Origin: Kordia antarctica
GTDB taxonomy: Bacteria; Bacteroidota; Bacteroidia; Flavobacteriales; Flavobacteriaceae
NCBI RefSeq assembly: GCF_009901525.1
Contig: NZ_CP019288.1
Coordinates: forward strand, 1,426,001-1,490,000
DNA: 64,000 bases
Direction of reading: 5' to 3'
This document shows positions 35,305-46,011 of this stretch, piece by piece. The position numbers and the translations under genes were made by a program. The notes under the pieces are model-generated. The model was not told where the DNA came from. It saw nothing but the letters and a program-made list of their open reading frames with translations, and searched no databases. Position 1 is the first letter of the stretch, and every line of letters starts with the position of its first letter.

Positions 35305-37245
35305 TTATTTCTTTTTTAGAACGATGATTTCTTTATAGTTTTTTTCAATTTTCTTAATCAGTTTGTTAACTTTCTTTTGCTCTTCAACTGATAAACTTAG
35401 GTAATTTATTTCTGCGTTGTGATTGTATTTGATTTGATTTTTGGTACGCGTATATGTAATTGCCGATGATATTAGCGGGTTTTCAATAGCGATGTTTTCA
35501 GGAATATATGATACTTCATATCCAGCAGGAATATCGAAAGTAATTTGATATTCGTAGTGACTTTTATACGTGTTTTTTACTTCATACTTCCGATCTTTCT
35601 TTGATTTGAAAGACGATAAATCTTTGTTCAGATTTAGATTTACATAGATTTCATCATCAATGCTTTTTACATAGTTTGTAATTTTGAAATCATAGTCTAC
35701 AATGAAATTTTTATCGTACTCGTATTTGTTTGTTTCTTCAAATTTATCAATCAAAAAACTATTACTTCCTTTTTGCAGAAGACTGTTGTAAAACGATGTT
35801 CTTTTTTCGTCTGTTTTTATACTTTCTAAATAGTTGAAATAGTAATTTTTTTCATATCCTGATATTTCAGACCTTCCTTTTCCAACGATGCTTTCTCCAT
35901 CAATGTAAATAGCTGAAGCATCAATGATTGCGTTCTTTTTAGCCTCAATCACAGGAACTTCGGCTATTCTAAAATCATTTTCACCGTTTCCGATTAACGC
36001 TTCTTTTCCTTGAATAAATGACGATGGAAATTCGATTGGCAAATATCTTCCTGTTGCATCTAAGAAATACGTTTTCCCTTCGTATTCATACGCTAAAATC
36101 ATATGATTATCTACAATTGGCGTTGGTACATCTTTGTATGAATATGGAATGCTTCGTGTTCCAATCCAAGTAAGATTTCCTTTAAGTCCGGCAACATCTA
36201 ACATAATTGCTAGTATGCTAGAATTGTCTTTACAATCGCCAAATTTTTTCTGAAATACATCATTTGCTTCTCTTGGAATAAAACCTCCTAAAGCATATTC
36301 AAATGCAATGTATTTTATGTTTTGCTGCACCCAATAATAGATAGCACGAACTTTTTCTAAGTCATTTTCTTTATTAGCAGTCAATTCGTTTACAATCGTA
36401 ACCAATTTTGTGTCACATGCTTCATTGTTTATATCTTTTACCAACGAATAATACCAATTGTATAGATTTGAAACATCGCCCAAAAGGCTGACTTTTGCAT
36501 CGTTTTCGTCAATGTATGAAGTGATAATTGGAACTATGTGCGGCAAAATATTTTTGTATGTGGTTACATTTGATTCATAGTCATATTCTTCTACATCGTT
36601 AATTTCCCATGTATAGATAATGTTTCCTCTTTTTTCTTTTTTGGTGAAATTGATTGTTACATGTTCCGTATTAAATTCCTTAAATATGAGCGAAATATCC
36701 TTGTCTACAATGATCGTTACTTTTCGATGTGCTATTGGCGAAAATCCTCCAAAATAAAATGGACTTAGAAATCGTGGATTTTTTACTTTTTCCGAATAAT
36801 TTAAGTACGTTTTAGAGCCTTCTTTTAGGTTTGGATAAATGAAGTTAAGTGATTTTGTATCATCATGAAACGATTGATCCAATTCATCCTTTTCTTTGAA
36901 TTCTTTTACTTCAACTTCTCTGTATTTTCCATTTATATAATTTAACGATGACGCTTCTACTTTTTCCATTTCAAAAAATGAAGAGAAATTTAGCGATCGT
37001 TTTGAACGCATTGTAGCGCTTTCATTTAGATAAATATCTTCTTCTAAGAAGCTTTGTGTAATGCTAACCACACCATTTTTTAATTGAATTTCTATCGTTG
37101 TTTCTTCTTGAAGTTTTACTTGATTAGCATTCGGGTATTTCTGCTTCAGGTTTGTGTATTCTGAAGAATGTTGTCCATATATAAAATTCGTTGATAGTAG
37201 TACTAAAAAAGTTGCTAGAAACTTCTTAAAGAGTTTGAATGTCAT
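35305..37245 (-). CDS. DUF3857 / transglutaminase-like exported protein
   Basis: I start at 37245 (MTFKLFKKFLATFLVLLSTN, 646 aa) because this Met gives the signal peptide. A DUF3857 domain occupies about 60-250. The transglutaminase core has the full triad: C338 in FGDCKDNSS, H381 in DNHMIL and D396 in FLDATGR. The C-terminal part is a beta-rich DUF3858-like region. The enzyme is probably periplasmic; substrates of this family are unknown. The start overlaps the 3' end of the TPR/MORN gene by 20 nt, implying translational coupling. Confidence 0.9.
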   Translation of the reverse strand: MTFKLFKKFLATFLVLLSTNFIYGQHSSEYTNLKQKYPNANQVKLQEETTIEIQLKNGVVSITQSFLEEDIYLNESATMRSKRSLNFSSFFEMEKVEASSLNYINGKYREVEVKEFKEKDELDQSFHDDTKSLNFIYPNLKEGSKTYLNYSEKVKNPRFLSPFYFGGFSPIAHRKVTIIVDKDISLIFKEFNTEHVTINFTKKEKRGNIIYTWEINDVEEYDYESNVTTYKNILPHIVPIITSYIDENDAKVSLLGDVSNLYNWYYSLVKDINNEACDTKLVTIVNELTANKENDLEKVRAIYYWVQQNIKYIAFEYALGGFIPREANDVFQKKFGDCKDNSSILAIMLDVAGLKGNLTWIGTRSIPYSYKDVPTPIVDNHMILAYEYEGKTYFLDATGRYLPIEFPSSFIQGKEALIGNGENDFRIAEVPVIEAKKNAIIDASAIYIDGESIVGKGRSEISGYEKNYYFNYLESIKTDEKRTSFYNSLLQKGSNSFLIDKFEETNKYEYDKNFIVDYDFKITNYVKSIDDEIYVNLNLNKDLSSFKSKKDRKYEVKNTYKSHYEYQITFDIPAGYEVSYIPENIAIENPLISSAITYTRTKNQIKYNHNAEINYLSLSVEEQKKVNKLIKKIEKNYKEIIVLKKK

Positions 37246-40200
37246 ATATTTCTCCATTAAAGTATAATTCTGTTTTTGTAAGTTTTCCTGCTTCATTGTA
37301 ATGTTTTGCTTCTCCTGTTAGTTCATCATTTGCGTAATTGAAATCACTTTTCATTTTACCATTTTCATGATATTCTTTGACTTTTCCATGAAGCTTTCCA
37401 TAATTGTGTTCTTTTTCATTTTTTAAATTGCCATTACTATAATATTCTTTGCTAATTCCGTGAAATTCTCCATCCATATAGTGAGTTTCACTTTCCATCT
37501 TTCCAGAATAGTAATATGCAATATACGTTTCTACAAAGTCTCCATTTTTGACTTCCATTTCTCTAGAAACTTTTCCGTTAGTGTAATATGCTTTTATGTT
37601 GGCTGTTTCATTTGTGATAGGAATCATTGGCTTTTCTTTACCATTTGTATCTAAATAGCTGTAACCAACCAATCTTCCATGATTGTAAAAACGAACCAAT
37701 TGTAAATTCCCTAATGAATCAAAAAATTCTTTTCGTCCATGAGTTTGATTATTTTTGTATGGTGTAGAAATTTCTACTTTTCCATTTTTATAATACGTAA
37801 CTTCTATTCCTTGTTGTTCACCACGATAATATTCAGCTTTCATTTTTATTGAACCATCTTCGTTGTATCTCAGTTCTTCTCCATGCTTATTTCCATCAAA
37901 ATAGTGTCGAATTAATTCTGGCTTTCCGTTTTCAAAATACCAAGTCCATTTCCCAGATTCATTCCCGTTTGTGTAAGTTCCATCTACTAATTTCTTTCCA
38001 TCAAATGCGTGTCGTGTGTAATTTCCATGTTGCAATCCATTTACATACATTGTTGATATGTTTGGTAAATTGTTCGTAAAGTTGTGTGTTAATACACCTT
38101 TTACTCCATCTTTCAAATAGTTGATCACTTGGTATTCTTCTTCATTTTCATCAAAGAATTTATCTGAAATTAGTGATCCAAATTTATAGCCTATTATTCT
38201 ATTCAATTTACCTGTATTTGAATATTCTTGTTGATCTCCGTGTAAATCTCCTTTATGATAGTAGTAACTATTTTTAAGTGTTCCATCTACATAATACGCT
38301 CTCCATTCTCCATAAGCCTGATCTTCTTTATACCAACCCTGATTTTTCATTTTTCCATTTTTATGGTATGCTACATAATATCCAGCTAACATTCCATCTT
38401 TATAGACGGCTACAGATTCTTCCTTTCCATTTTTGTAGAATGTTTTGTATTCGCCAATAGTTTTATCATCTACATAACTTCCCGAAGCAGTTAAAACGCC
38501 ATTGTTAGAGTAAAATTTCCAATCGCCTTTTTTCCCTCCTTTAATATCATAAATACCTTCCGAAGTAATATTTCCGTCGGGCGAATAGCTTTTATAAAGA
38601 AATTCGCCTCCTTTTTTCTTTGCTTCCTTGATTACTTTTCCAGCTTTGTCATAAAATTTATACGCGATGATTTCATCTTTTCGGTATGTGTATTCGTAAT
38701 GTATTTTCCCGTCTGTATCAAAGCGTTTGTAGCTTCCATTCAATTTCCCTTTTGTGTATTCATATTCATCAGAAATTGTGTTGTCGTCATAATATGTTTT
38801 CCACATTCCAGTTGGTTCGCCTTCTAAATATTGTCCTTTATCATTTACAGCTCCATTAGCAAAATATGTTGTGTATACACCATCAAGTTGATTTTCTTTA
38901 TAGTTTGCTTCTACAACTAGAGTTCCATCTATATGATATTTTTTTTCTATTCCTACAATTTTCCCATCATCTGTATATGGAGTTTCTCTGTATACAGCAC
39001 CATTCACATAATATTCAATTACGGTTCCTTGTAGAAGGTCTTCTTTGTAAACAACATCATATTCTAATGCATCTTTTCCAACAGCAAAATAAGAGAGGTA
39101 TTTTCCATTCAATTTTCCATTCTTGAAATACTTTTTTTGAATCAACGCGCCATTCTCATTATAAAATTTGTATTCTCCATCTAACTTACCATTTGCGTAG
39201 TTTCCGTCAATATACATGCTACCATTAGCGTAGTGCATTACATTTTTCCCATTCAATTCACCATTCAAATAGACCGCAGTTTCTTTCTCGTCTCCAGTTT
39301 CGTAATACCATTTCCAATTGCCTATTCGTTTGCCATCTTCTGCAAAATTTCCTTCTCCTGTTAAACGCCCATAACTGTTGTAAAACTTCCAGTGCCCAAC
39401 GGGAGTTTCATTAGTAAATACTCCTTGTCCTTCAACAAAAGATCCTTGGTAAGAATTATGCAGTTCTTTTTCTTCGCCATCAACAACAACTGTATTTTTA
39501 CTTAATACTAGTTTCCATTGTTCCAAAGCTATTTTTAGAAACTCAACAATATCTTTTTGTTTCTTCTGCACCTGTTTTTTATACTTTTCATTTTGAATGG
39601 AAGCAACTAATGTATAACTGAAATCTTCAAAATATTCATTTTTTTGAATCCAATTAAAAAATGGCACGTACTTTTTACTCCAAAAACCGTCAGTTCCTTC
39701 AAAATTTTCAAGTTGCGTTAGCATTGCATGATTTTGTCTAATAAGTGCTATATCTATTTCGTGATCAATTTCGTAGTCTTTATTTAATGCAATTTTATTG
39801 TCTATTATTAAGTCTAAATCTTCAAAATACTCATCATCTTCTGAGATTTCAATTTCAGGATCGCTTTCATTTTCATTTTTAGAAGAAACTATGTTGTTTA
39901 GCGATTGAAGTGTTTCAAAAGAACCTGAACCATCAGGATCTAATAATAAATACATGTTGTAACACATTAATGCTTGTGTTATTTTCCCCTGTTTATAACA
40001 TAAATTACCCAATCGTAATTGAGGAGATCTATATAGCGGATTCAGTGTAATTGAACGTTGATACGCCGCAACAGCTTCATCTATTCGATCAAGTTTTTCC
40101 AATGAAAGTCCTTTGTTATACCAAAGTTTATAATAGGTTGGAAAATGTTTTATTCCTTCGTTATAAACTTCTAATGCTTTTGCGTAATTTTCTTTACTAG

Positions 40201-40522
40201 CATAAGCAACTCCTTGATTTACATAAAAAAACACTCTAACATCTCCACAACTATAGGTTTTTGCTTCATCCATTAGCTCGATGACTTCGTCATATTTTTC
40301 TAAATTGATGAGATAATATGCTTTTGATGTGAGAATAGAACAATAAGTAGAATCATTTTTATGAATCTTATTTAACAAATCTAATGCTTGCTGAGTTTCT
40401 CCACTTTGTTCTTTTTCTCGAACTTGATCAATGATTTTTTCGACATCGATTAATGGAATTTTTTCTTGAGAGAAGCTTAAAATTGGTGCTAAAAGTAAAC
40501 AGAAGTAAAGAATGTTTTTCAT
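37226..40522 (-). CDS. exported TPR plus MORN-repeat (YwqK-type) giant protein, 1098 aa
   Basis: After a signal peptide (MKNILYFCLLLAPILSFSQ), residues about 30-220 hold TPR repeats (e.g. ALEVYNEGIKHFPTYYKLWY, AVAAYQRSITLNPLYRSPQL). An acidic linker (about 225-250) and a helical domain follow. From about 360 to the end there is an uninterrupted array of two dozen or more short MORN-variant/YwqK units of the type YYxNGKLxxxxxYxNGxLxGxW. Such arrays form elongated beta structures; YwqK is named as an antitoxin in Bacillus, but that function does not carry over here. It heads a leftward set with two DUF3857 proteins. Confidence 0.9.
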   Translation of the reverse strand: MKNILYFCLLLAPILSFSQEKIPLIDVEKIIDQVREKEQSGETQQALDLLNKIHKNDSTYCSILTSKAYYLINLEKYDEVIELMDEAKTYSCGDVRVFFYVNQGVAYASKENYAKALEVYNEGIKHFPTYYKLWYNKGLSLEKLDRIDEAVAAYQRSITLNPLYRSPQLRLGNLCYKQGKITQALMCYNMYLLLDPDGSGSFETLQSLNNIVSSKNENESDPEIEISEDDEYFEDLDLIIDNKIALNKDYEIDHEIDIALIRQNHAMLTQLENFEGTDGFWSKKYVPFFNWIQKNEYFEDFSYTLVASIQNEKYKKQVQKKQKDIVEFLKIALEQWKLVLSKNTVVVDGEEKELHNSYQGSFVEGQGVFTNETPVGHWKFYNSYGRLTGEGNFAEDGKRIGNWKWYYETGDEKETAVYLNGELNGKNVMHYANGSMYIDGNYANGKLDGEYKFYNENGALIQKKYFKNGKLNGKYLSYFAVGKDALEYDVVYKEDLLQGTVIEYYVNGAVYRETPYTDDGKIVGIEKKYHIDGTLVVEANYKENQLDGVYTTYFANGAVNDKGQYLEGEPTGMWKTYYDDNTISDEYEYTKGKLNGSYKRFDTDGKIHYEYTYRKDEIIAYKFYDKAGKVIKEAKKKGGEFLYKSYSPDGNITSEGIYDIKGGKKGDWKFYSNNGVLTASGSYVDDKTIGEYKTFYKNGKEESVAVYKDGMLAGYYVAYHKNGKMKNQGWYKEDQAYGEWRAYYVDGTLKNSYYYHKGDLHGDQQEYSNTGKLNRIIGYKFGSLISDKFFDENEEEYQVINYLKDGVKGVLTHNFTNNLPNISTMYVNGLQHGNYTRHAFDGKKLVDGTYTNGNESGKWTWYFENGKPELIRHYFDGNKHGEELRYNEDGSIKMKAEYYRGEQQGIEVTYYKNGKVEISTPYKNNQTHGRKEFFDSLGNLQLVRFYNHGRLVGYSYLDTNGKEKPMIPITNETANIKAYYTNGKVSREMEVKNGDFVETYIAYYYSGKMESETHYMDGEFHGISKEYYSNGNLKNEKEHNYGKLHGKVKEYHENGKMKSDFNYANDELTGEAKHYNEAGKLTKTELYFNGEIYDIQTL

Positions 40523-40795
40523 TGATTAAAATAAAAGGATTGTTAATGTATCGAGTTAAGTCTCAAAAATACATTATTTTATGTTCATATAATAATCCTG
40601 AAAACACCTTCTTACATCCTAAACACGTAACAAATTTAACAAGCACTCATTTTTTTGTACGAATGCAACTTTTAGACAGATTTTTCTTCACTATTATTCC
40701 AAATCCTGTTAATAACCTATGAAAAAATTACGTTTAATTAGAAGTCTGTTTCCATAGAAATTTCTACTTTTAAAAACAACAAATAAATAGAAAGT

Positions 40796-41833
40796 ATGCG
40801 CATTGAAAGTGGATTAAAGCTTGGCTTTAAAGATGTTATGATTCGCCCAAAACGTTCAACCTTAAAAAGTCGTTCACAAGTTTCTTTAGAACGAACTTTT
40901 AAATTTTTACACAATTCATACGAATGGAGCGGCATTCCAATTATGGCTGCAAATATGGACACTGTCGGAACTTTTGAAATGGCAGAAGCATTGGCTTCAA
41001 AACAGCTATTTACCGCAATTCACAAACATTATACGCTAGATCAATGGAATGCGTTTATGCAAGCAATTCCGAAAGCATATATTCCGCATATTGCCGTTAG
41101 CACAGGAACGAGCGCAAAAGACAACGAAAAGTTAAAAACGATTTTGACAAAGCATCCGCAATTAAAATTTATTTGTATTGATGTTGCCAATGGTTATTCG
41201 CAACATTTTGTAGATTTTTTGAAAAATGCACGCTCGCAATTTCCCGATAAAGTGATTATTGCAGGAAATGTGGTTACAGGAGAAATGGTAGAAGAGTTGA
41301 TTCTTTCTGGAGCAGATATTGTAAAAGTTGGAATTGGTCCAGGTTCGGTTTGTACAACGCGTGTAAAAACTGGTGTTGGGTATCCGCAACTTTCTGCAAT
41401 TATTGAATGTGCTGATGCTGCACATGGTTTGGGCGGACATATTATTTCGGATGGCGGCTGTTCAACGCCTGGCGATGTTGCTAAGGCTTTTGGCGCTGGA
41501 GCAGATTTTGTAATGCTTGGCGGAATGTTTTCCGGACATCACGAAAGTGGCGGCGAATTGATAGAACGCAATGGTGAAAAATTCAAACAATTTTATGGAA
41601 TGAGTTCAGCTACAGCGATGGAAAAACATGTTGGCGGCGTTGCAGAATATAGAGCTTCCGAAGGAAAAACAGTTGAAATTCCACTGAAAGGTCACGTTGC
41701 AGATACAGTTCAGGATATTTTGGGCGGAATTCGTAGCACGTGTACATACGTTGGCGCACCAAGATTAAAAGAATTAACGAAGCGCACTACTTTTATTCAA
41801 GTTTCTGAACAGGAAAATAGAGTGTTTTCTTAG
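40796..41833 (+). CDS. guaC: GMP reductase
   Basis: A 345-residue TIM-barrel enzyme that converts GMP to IMP with NADPH. The loop [20 protein letters not shown] carries the catalytic C186, the same position as in E. coli GuaC. GMP reductase, rather than IMP dehydrogenase, is indicated by the short length without CBS domains and by the start [20 protein letters not shown]. It is monocistronic. Confidence 0.96.
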   Translation: MRIESGLKLGFKDVMIRPKRSTLKSRSQVSLERTFKFLHNSYEWSGIPIMAANMDTVGTFEMAEALASKQLFTAIHKHYTLDQWNAFMQAIPKAYIPHIAVSTGTSAKDNEKLKTILTKHPQLKFICIDVANGYSQHFVDFLKNARSQFPDKVIIAGNVVTGEMVEELILSGADIVKVGIGPGSVCTTRVKTGVGYPQLSAIIECADAAHGLGGHIISDGGCSTPGDVAKAFGAGADFVMLGGMFSGHHESGGELIERNGEKFKQFYGMSSATAMEKHVGGVAEYRASEGKTVEIPLKGHVADTVQDILGGIRSTCTYVGAPRLKELTKRTTFIQVSEQENRVFS

Positions 41834-41906
41834 TTTTTTGATAGAAAAAATTAATGTCAATGTAATCTTCTTGTAGCAAAATCTTATTCTTAAATATTAA
41901 AATCAT

Positions 41907-41914
41907 TAACTTTG
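41907..41914 (+). promoter_or_regulatory. -7 box (TAACTTTG) of the lanthipeptide precursor gene
   Basis: TAACTTTG matches the Bacteroidota -7 consensus TAnnTTTG and lies 31 nt upstream of the precursor ATG, which leaves a short leader. A -33 TTG at the usual spacing is not evident. Confidence 0.5.
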
Positions 41915-41944
41915 AGTATGATTTTAACCAAAATATATTATACC

Positions 41945-42145
41945 ATGAAAAAAAGAAATTCTAATGCGTTAAAACTGAATAAGTATTCAGTGTCTAATTT
42001 AAAAATGACGACAATAACTGGTGGACTTGAATCATCATCTAATAATTCATTAGATAATTATACTTGTGCCCCAAGTGATTCTTGTGACACCTATTTCTGT
42101 CCTACTGGAGGATGCACGTCTAATGGACGCCATTGTCAACAATAA
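41945..42145 (+). CDS. class I lanthipeptide-type precursor peptide (66 aa)
   Basis: I start at ATG 41945. The leader (residues 1-27, MKKRNSNALKLNKYSVSNLK then MTTITGG) has the LKLNK-xSxSNL pattern and the double-glycine end typical of Bacteroidota class I lanthipeptide and GG-leader natural-product precursors. The 39-residue core after GG has five cysteines (C41, C47, C52, C57, C64) and 13 Ser/Thr, including an SSS run at residues 30-32, so several lanthionine rings are possible. No LanB, LanC, transporter or peptidase gene lies within the window, so it is an orphan here. The small size and Cys-rich core could alternatively belong to another ribosomal peptide class. Confidence 0.8.
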   Translation: MKKRNSNALKLNKYSVSNLKMTTITGGLESSSNNSLDNYTCAPSDSCDTYFCPTGGCTSNGRHCQQ

Positions 42146-42462
42146 TAAATTATTATGTTTCAAGTGAATTTCGGTTCGCTTAATAAAAAAACCTATACTG
42201 AAAGAGTGGCAAAATTTCTTGTCGCTCTTTGTTTGTCTGTATAAATGAAATTACTTTTTAATTTAAAATTCAACATTTATAATTTATAATTTATAATTTA
42301 TAATTTCAACAACGTCATTTCGAGTATTATTGAGATCAAAATATATTTTGATTGAAAATACCTAGCATGGCGACTTCAATATGAAAGAAAATTGTACTTC
42401 GGTAAACTAAGTATTCATAAACACCTAAACTATTAAACTTATAAACCTTTAAACTAAAAAAA
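42146..42462. repeat. 317-bp spacer: heptamer run and 54-bp dispersed repeat
   Basis: Beyond the terminator, 42273-42305 is an ATTTATA heptamer run of about four units. 42312-42366 is a 54-bp element (ACGTCATTTCGAGTATTATT...ACCTAGC) repeated in inverted orientation at 63152-63205. It includes a perfect 18-bp palindrome ATCAAAATATATTTTGAT at 42335-42352. No gene is seen here. Confidence 0.8.
42201..42233 (+). terminator. weak terminator after the lanthipeptide gene
   Basis: AAAGAGTGGC and GTCGCTCTTT form a stem with two G-T wobbles and a ten-base loop, followed by a short T-rich tract, 56 nt after the stop. Confidence 0.6.
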
Positions 42463-43329
42463 CTATTCTTTCAAAGCATTCGTATGAAAAGCCACTAAAC
42501 CTTCAATTGGTCTTCTAACAAAATTTCCAACGGTAAATCCAAATTCTGTAGCAACTTCTCTAATCTCCTTTTCTGAGAAAAATGCAATTGAACCTGCAAA
42601 GTGTACAGGAATCGTTTTGATTTCTTCTTTAAACTGCATGATCATGTTGGTAGCAAATTCACGAAATCCTTTTTTGATAAGCTTCAAAATGTAATCAGAA
42701 TCTTTGTTTAAAAACATAAATTCGGCAAAGTTTGCCAAGTATGCATTTGGATTTGGTTGCTTGTAAAGATTGTATTTTATATAATCACTGTCAAGATTGT
42801 ACTTTTCTTCAAAAGCAACTCGTATTGCAGTAGGCATTCTATGGAAGTAATAATCGCGAATAAGTTGTTTTCCGTAGTAGTTTCCACTTGCTTCATCCAT
42901 TAAGGTATATCCTAATGAGTTTACACGTTGATGTAATTTTTCTCCATCATAATAACTACAATTCGAACCAGTTCCTTGAATACAGACAACTGCCGCTTCT
43001 TTTTTATGATTTATGGTAGCATAGACAGCCGCCAACGTATCTTCATTGACCTCAACGTGCGCATTTGGGAAAAACTCTTCCAAAACACCTTTTAATAGCA
43101 ATCGTGGATTTTCCGTTCCGCAACCAGCGCCATAAAAAAAAATGTGTGTTACTATATGACGATTTGCTGAAAGTTCTTTGCTTTTTTTGATGGTTTTTGT
43201 CAGCTTCTTCTCCGTCAATATCGCAGGATTTAATCCTTTTGTACGAAGTTTGTCTAATAATTGATTCCCATCTTTGTCCACTGCAATCCAATCGCATTTT
43301 GTGGAACCACTATCTACTACTAAAATCAT
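42463..43329 (-). CDS. BadF/BadG/BcrA/BcrD ATPase-family sugar kinase (N-acetylglucosamine kinase-like)
   Basis: A 288-residue member of the ASKHA kinase superfamily. The phosphate-1 motif MILVVDSGSTKCDW is at the N-terminus; IQGTGSNCSYYDG (about 119-131) and a late FAGSIAFF complete the nucleotide fold. The family includes eukaryotic-type N-acetylglucosamine kinase and 2-hydroxyacyl-CoA dehydratase activators; size and lack of a cysteine cluster favour the sugar kinase. It lies downstream of pfkA-gapA on the same strand, but behind a terminator. Confidence 0.88.
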   Translation of the reverse strand: MILVVDSGSTKCDWIAVDKDGNQLLDKLRTKGLNPAILTEKKLTKTIKKSKELSANRHIVTHIFFYGAGCGTENPRLLLKGVLEEFFPNAHVEVNEDTLAAVYATINHKKEAAVVCIQGTGSNCSYYDGEKLHQRVNSLGYTLMDEASGNYYGKQLIRDYYFHRMPTAIRVAFEEKYNLDSDYIKYNLYKQPNPNAYLANFAEFMFLNKDSDYILKLIKKGFREFATNMIMQFKEEIKTIPVHFAGSIAFFSEKEIREVATEFGFTVGNFVRRPIEGLVAFHTNALKE

Positions 43330-43348
43330 GTAATGAATATAAAAGTAA

Positions 43349-43368
43349 ATTCCCGATTAATCGGGAAT
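43349..43368. repeat. perfect 20-bp palindrome (CCCG-type)
   Basis: ATTCCCGATTAATCGGGAAT reads the same on both strands. It sits 20 nt upstream of the kinase ATG, where an operator would lie, but CCCG...CGGG palindromes also occur at 27747-27764 and 57950-57969, which suggests a dispersed repeat type. Confidence 0.7.
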
Positions 43369-43373
43369 GTTAT

Positions 43374-43427
43374 AAAAAAAAATCAATAAACACAGTACAT
43401 TTCAACTTAGTTCCATGCACTGTGTTT
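43374..43427 (-). terminator. terminator of the pfkA-gapA transcript
   Basis: On the minus strand AAACACAGTGCAT pairs with ATGTACTGTGTTT (one wobble) around a 14-base loop and is followed by a run of ten T. It lies just after the gapA stop. Confidence 0.8.
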
Positions 43428-43435
43428 GTATAATA

Positions 43436-45455
<2,020 letters not shown>

Positions 45456-45680
45456 GCAATTTTTAATTTGAAAAGTAAAGCTAGGAAACTTATTTTGATT
45501 TTATAGTACGCTTGACTCTAATTTTACATTGTTTTAAAATTTCAAACGTTTTCGTTAATAAGTTCTCAGATTTTTAATGATTTAGATTGAAATTTTGCTA
45601 TTATTTTAACGTGAGTTTGACATAATTTTACTCAAATAAAGCTTTGAACATATTTAAAAATAAGTGCTTAAGTATTTGAT

Positions 45681-45850
45681 TTTCGTTTTCTTTGCTCGCA
45701 CAAAGAAAAGAAACAAAAGAAAGTGCGCTTTTCCAGAGGTATTTTTAGTTTTTCTTTTTGAAAAAAACTAAAACCGCATGAATTTTTCTAAATTTTCTCC
45801 AAGGATTCGAAAATTCTTAACGAAAAATCCCTGCTATACTGCGGAAAAGA
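45681..45850 (-). repeat. ~170-bp dispersed repeat, copy 2 (inverted)
   Basis: This is the reverse complement of the element at 5837-6004. It sits in the 556-bp gene-free stretch 45456-46011 between the starts of pfkA and the end of tamB. Besides it, only AT-rich sequence is seen. Confidence 0.8.
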
Positions 45851-46011
45851 CAAAAAATACATTGGAATTTTATATAACTGACGTTATTTTAATGATTTTT
45901 CATTTTGAAAACAAGAAGATTTTGACTGTTTTTAATGAAATTTGGAAAGTATATTTTTATTGAAGATACAAATAAAGAGCAACTAATTAATCACTAGAAA
46001 CTAGTCAAAAA

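Noticed and set aside
37226-40522. YwqK antitoxin function for the MORN-repeat protein
   Set aside because: Only the repeat type is shared; the protein is exported, very long and has no toxin gene beside it.
40453-40722. 89-aa rightward ORF antisense to the start of the TPR/MORN gene
   Set aside because: It overlaps the signal-peptide region of a clear gene on the other strand and has no protein-like pattern.
45456-46011. tRNA or other structured RNA gene between pfkA and tamB
   Set aside because: No cloverleaf or T-loop GTTCGA motif was found; the region is occupied by the dispersed repeat.
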